NCBI GenBank assembly: GCA_032690845.1
Contig: CM064429.1
Location: 14,354,569 to 14,418,568, forward strand
Origin: Eleusine coracana subsp. coracana
Lineage: Eukaryota > Streptophyta > Magnoliopsida > Poales > Poaceae
DNA length: 64,000 nucleotides
Direction: 5' to 3'
In this document: one piece after another, positions 56,894 to 64,000 of the stretch
How the letters are laid out: each line of letters starts with the position of its first letter
Numbering within the stretch: the first letter of the stretch is position 1
Program-made: the position numbers and the translations under genes
The notes under the pieces: generated by a model
What the model was told of the DNA's origin: nothing
Databases searched by the model: none
What the model saw: the letters and a program-made list of their open reading frames with translations, nothing else

Positions 56894-59052
56894 CTATCCT
56901 TCTTAACTAGTCTTCGCGTTCCGGGTCGTCGAGTCCTTCCTTGCGTCTTGTGCCTCGGGCTCATGCGTTGATCCCGGATCTTCTAGTGCTTCCTTAGAAT
57001 CCGCATAGTCTAACGCATACAACTACGTCTTATAAATAAGCTATCACGAAAAAAATAAATAAAAGAAATACATAATACTCAAATAAACTTCAAATAAATC
57101 GAGCAAAAGAAACTTACTATGAAATAGTGTAGGTTTTGGGCTAGTGACGGCTTATGAGGTCTTGGAAAGGCTTTACGTGCAGTACCACTGGGTACTACTC
57201 ACTGAGGCAAATTCGTGAGTGCAAGAATCACTCAAATCGGAGCTACGGTTTGAAAGATATGGATGTTCTAAGGTTTCAGGGACTTATATATAATTATAGA
57301 GAGTTCTTAGGGGCTTATCTGTAATTACAGATAAGTAGGGGGCTTAGTTGTAAATTTGGGAGGGCCAAAATATAATTATAGAAAGTCTAGGTACCTTTCT
57401 GTAGAATATCTAAACTTAAAATTAATTAGACAGAAGCTCAAGGGCTTAAGTGTAAATAGGCCAGAAAGGTTGCTTTGGACTAAATATAATTATGTAAAAC
57501 TACAGGGGGCTTGGTGTAACAAAATATTGGACCTAGACATTATTTAAAATTAAGTCGAGGGCTACGTATTGAAAATTCTATGGACCGAGTCCACGGGGCC
57601 GTGCACCGGGGAGGGGCTTCGGTCTATAGGTCCATGATGGGCTAACATTTCCGGGCCGTAGATCTAATCGTGGACGGCTCTGATTTAATGTTACAGAAGG
57701 GTATGTTTTGTTCTAATCCGGGCCGACGGTTTCGAAATGGAAGGCCGAGGCTTACCGAGGGCGACACGCGACGACGGAAACGAGCTTGGCGACGGCGCTG
57801 CGGCAGCGACTCACTAGAGTGGGGTTTCGGGGTGCTCCGGTTGGCGTGTCGCATCGGGATGAGGCTCGGGGAGAGAGGGGACTCAGGCGAATTTGTTCAG
57901 GCGGATCGCAAGCTCGGAATGGGGCCAAGGGCAGCTCCCGCTGGAGCAGGGCGGAGTGCGACGGTGGCTCGCGATGGACGCTCTGTCACTCTCTAGGCCA
58001 ACTGAGTGGGCTAGGTACACCTGGGACGCCGACGGGGTGCTCACAGGCTTGGAGGCGAGGTGGCTAGTCCACGAGTGATGGAGAATTGAGGGCAGCTGTT
58101 GCCATGGCAGGGGAAAGGGGAAAGGGAGAATTCCCTGATTTGGCTCGGCTGTGCTCAGAGGAGGAGGAGGAGGAGATGGCTTGGTGAGGTCCGGGAAAGG
58201 TCTGCGTGCGTTCTTATAGCTAGGCTCGCCGGGGTCTCGGACGTTTTGCGCGGATGAGGTCGCCTTCAATGGCATCCTGTGCGTGCTAGGTGCGGCACGG
58301 GGCCAGGTGGCACTGTATGAGGTGATGGCTCGGATGCGGGCGCAGGTCTACAGGCGCCATGACTCGCCATGACGTCGGGCTTCAATGGCATCGTGACGAT
58401 AGCAGAGAGAGGTCACATCGCGGCGACGCGTCGAGGTGCGAGTGAAGGCGAGGTGACGGCTCAGGCGTGTCCACGTGCGAGTGAAGGCAGAGGTTGGCAC
58501 AGCGACGTCCTTGTCCGCGTGCGGGTGAAAGCGGTGAGACCTTGCGACGGCGGTTGGGAACGGAGTGTGGCTGTGCGACGGCATCGGGGTGAGCTCCTTT
58601 CGGAGGAAGGAGAAGAGAGGAAGGGTGATGTGGGCCGGTGGGCCGAGAGGAAGAGAAGAGGGCAAGGCCCAGGCGAGAAGGAAAAGGGAAATGGAGGAGA
58701 AGGTGGGCTGGGCCAAAAGAGAGAGGAGTGGTGTCGGCCCGAGGGAAATGGGGGGGGGGGGGGGGGGGGAGAGAGAAAGGTTTAACATTTTCTAGTTTTT
58801 TTTATTGAATTTGAATATAGTCTTAAAAATCAAATTTTAAATAAGAAAAAAACAAGTCTCAACTTAAAGGCAAAAAACAAATTTGAGTAACATACACTTG
58901 AACACATAGTTTAGTTAGGAAAATTTTCCTTCCTATTTCTAGTTTTAATTTAGTGGTATTTTGTTTTGAAAATGTTTTTGTCAGGAGATAAGTTTAAGGA
59001 AAATTTTAATTAGTTTTGATTTTTTTGTGTTAATAAATTTTGGGATGCCACA

Positions 59053-60624
59053 CTAAACTTTAATTAAGCTCATTAGATTCATCTCAAAAATCAGCACCCA
59101 TCTGTGAAAGAGGTTGTGTCATTAGACTGATCGAAATATTCATAAATAGCAAGATTCTCTGATCAAAATATTATAAATAGCAAGAATCTCTGATCAATTT
59201 GATGTGACAGTGTTAAAGTTTAGAGAGTATAAAACGAACACACCTTCTTTGAGTGTAAATCCTTGAGTGTGTGTGTGTGATGTACTATTCTTCTTCTATT
59301 AATGAAATAATATGCAGCTCTCCTGCATATTCGAAAAAAAAATATAAATATTAAAATTCACCATAAGATGTTTCAATCATTGATCTGGAGTGTAGTTCTT
59401 AGTGTGTGTGGCAAGCTACACATACCAATCCCATAGGCAAGTTTTTGTTACCAATATGCAATATGTATGATCTTGAGCTAACAATTCCACATGTCCACAA
59501 TTTACTGTAAGTTTCTTTGTTGCACTATCTATTCCTTTCTTTCTTGTTGGAAACAAACATGTTGTAATCAAGCATTGTGCGGTATAGTTGAGAGGTTGTT
59601 AATCTTTTTATTGATATTTCTAAAAAATAGGGTCTTATTTTTAATTTGCATCGGGGTCTCAAAATCTCAAGTAAGGCCCTGGCTGCAAACACTTGACGAA
59701 GACACAAAACAAAAGACGAGAAGCTCATAGAAAAAGTGAGACTAATTTTGGTAGTATGGTTGTAAAACATAAAACTATATAATTTTCTTGATTTGGTATA
59801 GATTTTTTTTGAAAGACTAACAAAATGGCACCCGCACCCACAAGGATGTCACGAATGGACAGAGCTCTCTAACACAACCCGATTATTTTCTTACTCGTTT
59901 CTCTACTTCATACAGTGACCTACCATTTTATCTTATCCTATAATTTGGTAAGCGCAAGCTTATTTTGAAACTTGTAGCATCAAATTTAGTGTGATTGCTT
60001 GAGTTAATAAGTTTATCATTCAATAAGTTGTGCTCAAACCTAATCATAAACAATAACCTCACTTAGTGGCTTCTATGAGTTTATCAAATTGAATAGACCA
60101 ATTTTATCTCTTTTTTAGGCAATCATATAATAAAATGGACTTCAAGAAATGTAGTAGCACATCTGCAATTTTATCTCTGTTTTGATACTTTGCCTAAATA
60201 CATTGGCGTGCTGGTGTCATTTTTGACGAGGATAACAACTAATCTTTACCAAATACTGATACCATTCCGGTGTAAACGAAAAACTGAAATTTTCTAAGCA
60301 GTGTATTGTTCTCGGTCGACGGCAGACGAAACTTCAGAGTCAAGCATCGTCTGACTCTGACCAGAGGGGGGATTCCAGAGTCCGAATCCGCAACAGTCCT
60401 AACGAAACGTAAATCGCAATCCCGTCATCGAACACGCCACCATCGGCGATCCACGCGGAGGCTCCGTCCGGGCCGCTCACTCCGGAGTCCGGACCTACCT
60501 CCGCCAACCGATTTCCCCGCAGTGTTGGCGCCCGCCGACCCCGCCCGATTTCCCCTTCCTCGTCCACCTCTCCGCTTCCCCGCCTCCGGCCTAGGGTTCC
60601 GCGGCCGCGGGAAAAGGGGGAGGG
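59053..60624. other. Spacer with LINE 3' end and short tandem repeat
   Basis: A ~31-bp tandem duplication (ATAAATAGCAAGAWTCTCTG) lies at about 59147-59200. At about 59220-59341 is what looks like the 3' end of a LINE on the plus strand, ending in ATATGCAGCTCTCCTGCATA followed by TTCG and A9. The remainder up to 60624 would include the promoter and 5' UTR of the LAZ1-like gene; no clear TATA box. Confidence 0.45.
59220..59341 (+). mobile_element. LINE 3'-end fragment
   Basis: The stem ATATGCAG-ctctc-CTGCATAT followed by TTCGAAAAAAAAA resembles the minus-strand 3' end of the LINE at 26125-26856 (AGCTCTCTTGCGTATTCGAG then A-rich). This terminal hairpin plus tail pattern identifies an L1-like 3' end. 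The 5' boundary and target duplication were not resolved. Confidence 0.5.
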
Positions 60625-63600
60625 ATGGAGGGGTGGGCCGCGGCGGCGGCGTGCACGGCCGCCGCGCTGGCGTCGGCCGCCGGGGCGACCGCTGTGGCGC
60701 TGCGGCTCGTCCATCGCCATCTCCTCCACTACGCGGAGCCCACTCACCAGCGGTTCATCGTCCGCATCATCCTCATGGTCCCGGTACGGCTGCGCACCCC
60801 AGCTCTCCCCTGCAGCACTGTACCAGCCTATGGGCTTGCTGTTCTTGTCGCTAGAGAAGCGGTTCTGTAGGCGAATTTCAGCTTGTTTGCGTTCTCACTT
60901 GCGCCGATTAGTGGGTGTACGGGACTTGGTATACTTCGAATTTAATTTGTACAGCTATAAGCATCTGGTCATTGATGGCCGTCTGTGCTTATGGATTATA
61001 AGTCCAAGTGGCAATAATGTTGAGTAATCTTAATATTTGGGTATGCATTTATAGCATGCAGGCATGCAGCAACAGTTATAGTATCATTGTAGGATTGAAG
61101 AAAGGGTATATATCTGAGTTCTGAGGTAGATCGTACTATCTGTTATGATATTATTTATCTTTTTATGTGAGCATGTGGACACTTTTGAACTTTGCCATAT
61201 GACACTCTAGGAGTTTAAGTACTGTGCTTGAATGGCATATCTTTTTGTCGTGTGCCCTGGGCTGTTGGCTTAAAGATACTTCATTTATCTCACAGGATTT
61301 GTTTTTGGTTGTAATGGAATTTTAGTGACCAGCATAAACATCATTTAAGTACTGCTGTTCCAGTCTGATTACGGCATGATTCATAATCCATATGCTGTTG
61401 GAATCTAGTCTAGTTATATCATACAGTTTAGTTACCCCTTTTGTTCCATATCATGGTTAGTCATGCTCCACCTACTCCCAGTGCATGCAACATTAATATT
61501 TTGTCCTTGATTAGAGTCAGTATGGTACTCTAATGTCTGGAATTTTTTTCAACCATTTAGCTTCATCATCTTATGGAAGCACTTTGAACATTTTCAGCAC
61601 TACATTATTTACAGGTATATGCAGTGATGTCATTTCTTTCCCTTGTTTCACCGCATAATGCAATCTACTTCAATTCCATCCGAGAAATGTAAGTCCACTA
61701 CTTATAACTCAAAACTTACTTTATCTTCCTCTTTGCGTCAATAGACTCAATTTGGATGTGAATGCTTCCTTGTTTGTATTCCTATACTTACAGATTCCAT
61801 GACTAATGATAACCCCATTGTACAACGAGGCTGCTTATCACTGTGGTTATAGATTATAGCTTTCATGTGCTTTTCATACTACCTATCTAATAGAAATATT
61901 GTATCTGGCTTATTGTGATGGTTCCTTTGGCATGTTCATAGCCCATAATTCATGCAATTAGATGGTCAAGAAGCAGCCAAACTAGTGCATTATGTTAGTG
62001 CAATCATCCAGGCAGAAATGTCCACTGATGCCAAATCTTTATTGCAGCTCCTTTAAGAAACTATGCAATTCGTTACTGTTATCTTTTTTGCATAATTTTC
62101 TGTGTTGAGCAAACTGAGTGATTGCTTACTGGTAGCTTGGTTGTGGTTGTAAGCTGACGACCGGGATTCAAACCTTGGTATTGCACCAAAAACAAAATCC
62201 CCCTCGCTGCCTTGTGGCTGTGGCACATACCGGCCCTGGTTTCGGTGCTATGTGGGCCCAAGATTCCACCAAAAACAAAACCCCCCTTTGCTGCCTTGTG
62301 GCTGGGGCACGTGCCGACCTAGGCTACGGTGGTCACAAGGTTATTTGTCCCTGTCAAGGGCATGGGCCAGGGTTTGGTGGGTTTTACCGCTCGGGGTCAT
62401 ATGGTCCCGTTCTTAATTGTAATGCTGTGAGGACAGTTTCTTCCCCACAGGTCGAGGTTTTCCTCATGTACTCTATATAGATAGTCCCCATTGGCTTCAA
62501 TACAATCATCCCTTCAGTCTCCATTATTCATAACAACCACAAGGCCCTATCTATTAATTTTTTGCAGTGGTTTTAGAGGATGAATAGATATATAGTTGGT
62601 AGGAAAGAACAAACGTTTCAGAAGGGCATTCATTCTCTCTTTGGTCCTTGTGCACGACACTTAAACAACTCTGAATGAGAATGTCTCAAAAAATGTTGTA
62701 GTTGATTTTCCTGTTGACATTCATATATGAGCAAAAGAGGTGTTGATGAATGTGTCATGATTGTTTGTTATTACAGACAATTCTATTGATTTTGTGGGTT
62801 TCATTGAATTGATGTGGTCAAACAGTAAATCAACCATGGTGCTATATGGCCATACCTAATGACTCAAAACACCTACTTGCCAGTTGCCAATGTTTTTATG
62901 GTGTGGACAAATGTGAAATTATCTGGATCAAAATCATGCAGAAATTTTTCTATGTTGTTTGGAAATGTATGCCTGGGGCATGAATCTCTAATTCACACTG
63001 TGTTACTTCAGATCCTTATTGACTTCATTGTTGATCTTTAGATCACAAAACAGTTTTAGGCATTCTTTTCACTGTCATTGAATTTGAAACTACCTGATAA
63101 CTTCAGAATATAAACTTATATGGTGCTCTTGAGTTGGCATTTGTGATCCATTATGTGGTGTTCATGTACATGCTGGCATCAGTAGTTTAGTCCCCCAGTG
63201 TATTCTGACCTTGAAGACTCAGGTGCGCCTTGAGTGCCTCCGCGAGAATTACCTCACAATTTAATGAAGAGAAAAGGATCACTGCACATGATTGTGTCAA
63301 ATCTTTCCACGCAGTTAGCTGTGTTAGTTGCTTTTAACTTTGGAGTCATGATGGGGTTTATTGATTTCATCAGTGCATTTCCAGAGTATCATTGGTCACA
63401 GTAATGTGGTCACAAGTACAATTTTCCGTCCTGATTTGATCCTCCTCTTACCAAAATGAAAGGAAGAAGAACAACGCATGAAGTTGTCTTGAATCACTGC
63501 CAGTTTACTGTGGTGTACCAGTTTTATGGTGTAATTGCTGGCAAATAAAGCACATGATGAGTCACCCTTATGTCTTACCACTAATTGTATATGTTTTTTT

Positions 63601-64000
63601 GTTGAAAGGATAATATAGTTTGCTATCCTATATTTTTTGCCCCATTCTGATGTTCTACAAATAGGATAGTGCAAGACTTGGGGGACATTCCCTTGTTATT
63701 TTTTATTGTTTCTGCACTTCTCATGCAGCTTTCAGCAAATTCAATTTAGGTAGATTATCTTAACTTAATTCTTCTATTTTTTTTTTTCAGATATGATGCC
63801 TGGGTCATCTACAATTTCTTCTCACTTTGCTTGGCATGGGTAGGAGGTCCTGGTAATGTGGTTGTAAGTTTGAGTGGCCAACATCTGAAACCATCATGGT
63901 TCCAGATGACATGCTGTTTACCAGCTATTCCTCTAGATGGGTGCGTAATTCCCTTTTGGCTAAATAAATGATTATATTTAATGTTCATGTATTAATGAAT
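60625..64000 (+). CDS. LAZ1/TMEM184 (DUF300) family membrane protein, 5' part
   Basis: First three exons of a multi-pass membrane protein related to organic solute transporter alpha; plant LAZ1 homologues act at the vacuole and plasma membrane in brassinosteroid signalling and cell death. Exons: 60625-60783, 61615-61688 and 63791-63940, all GT-AG and in phase; the gene continues beyond the window. Exon 1 has a hydrophobic Ala-rich first segment, then HYAEPTHQRFIVRIILMVP. Exon 2 gives VYAVMSFLSLVSPHNAIYFN, exon 3 YDAWVIYNFFSLCLAWVGGP then QHLKPSWFQMTCCLPAIPLDG-like residues. These are signature segments of the family. Intron 2 (61689-63790) holds a SINE-like insert. Confidence 0.9.
62140..62470 (+). 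mobile_element. tRNA-derived SINE-like insert in LAZ1 intron 2
   Basis: An A-box-like GGTAGCTTGGTTGTGG (about 62131-62146) is followed by a B-box-like GGGATTCAAACC (62163-62174). After it an 83-bp unit beginning CACCAAAAACAAAA and containing GCTGCCTTGTGGCTG is duplicated in tandem (starts 62184 and 62267). The boundaries are not resolved, so the SINE label is tentative. Confidence 0.4.

Larger units (their letters stand above)
33733..59052. mobile_element. Gypsy-type solo LTR (outermost level of the nest)
   Basis: The left part 33733-35308 begins TGTGACATCCC and the right part 56899-59052 ends GGGATGCCACA. It is flanked by a perfect 5-bp duplication CTAAA (33728-33732 and 59053-59057). Without the inner insertion it is about 3.7 kb, with no gag-pol, primer site or second LTR, so it is a solo LTR. 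Its inverted ends resemble those of the solo LTR at 5353-8835 but the bodies look different. The right part includes a GC-rich stretch (57700-58790) with chance open frames and a run of 20 G at 58750-58769. Confidence 0.8.

Noticed and set aside
57642..58788. Several open frames of 70-146 codons in a GC-rich stretch
   Set aside because: They lie in the right part of the outer solo LTR on both strands, with simple-sequence composition and a G20 run; no domain.
60306..60854. 182-codon frame before and over the LAZ1-like start
   Set aside because: GC-rich 5' UTR shadow. The frame at 60625 carries the recognised family sequence and joins in phase with exons 2 and 3.

Overview
The window is plant nuclear DNA from a grass, most likely Oryza or a close relative. 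The signs are intron-rich genes with GT-AG introns, GC-rich first exons, chloroplast transit peptides, and a dense mix of Copia and Gypsy LTR elements, hAT, Mutator and Stowaway transposons, LINEs and SINEs. There are six host genes or gene ends. They are the 3' end of an F-box gene (3-426, +), a family-1 UDP-glycosyltransferase (12790-14552, -), the mitochondrial import chaperone TIM10 in five small exons (15590-18770, -), a one-exon thylakoid phosphoprotein TSP9 (22882-23214, +), a 15-exon ADP-glucose pyrophosphorylase large subunit (28508-32600, -), and the first three exons of a LAZ1/TMEM184-type membrane protein (60625 to the window end, +). An NB-ARC resistance-gene pseudogene (24698-26936, -) is split by a LINE. 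A second fragment of the same family lies inverted beside it.

Layout. From 1 to 12.8 kb there is a tandemly duplicated F-box 3' end / UGT 3' flank, and one copy is interrupted by a decayed Copia element (1497-11253) that itself carries a 3.5-kb Gypsy solo LTR. From 12.8 to 33 kb is a gene-rich stretch whose introns and spacers hold small transposons: two TIR elements in TIM10 introns, nested MITEs, a MULE, a SINE array and a LINE. From 33.7 to 59.05 kb is a three-level nest, each level with a recognisable target-site duplication (TSD): a Gypsy solo LTR (TSD CTAAA), a SIRE/Maximus-like Copia element on the minus strand inside it (CTATT/CTATC), and an Athila-like Gypsy element (GAGTG) inside that element's 5' LTR. 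From 59 to 64 kb the host gene space resumes.

The most unusual signal is in the nest. The Athila-like element carries about a dozen pairs of a self-complementary motif related to TGCGCCGATCGGCGCA, in both LTRs, in non-coding spacers and inside two reading frames. Within a pair the two centres are 20 or 21 bp apart. The surrounding SIRE-like Copia element belongs to another superfamily and carries a different palindrome, related to CCGGACTAGTCCGG, in its LTRs with mostly the same pair spacing. I know of no described role for this. DNA binding of a dimer pair, hairpin formation or RNA dimerisation are possibilities. Both elements also lack a recognisable reverse transcriptase and integrase, so they would have to be mobilised by partners elsewhere.

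The host genes look like independent single genes, not a cluster. The AGPase large subunit (starch), TSP9 (photosystem/light-harvesting adjustment) and TIM10 (mitochondrial import) are housekeeping or plastid genes. The nest starts about 1.1 kb upstream of the AGPase start codon.
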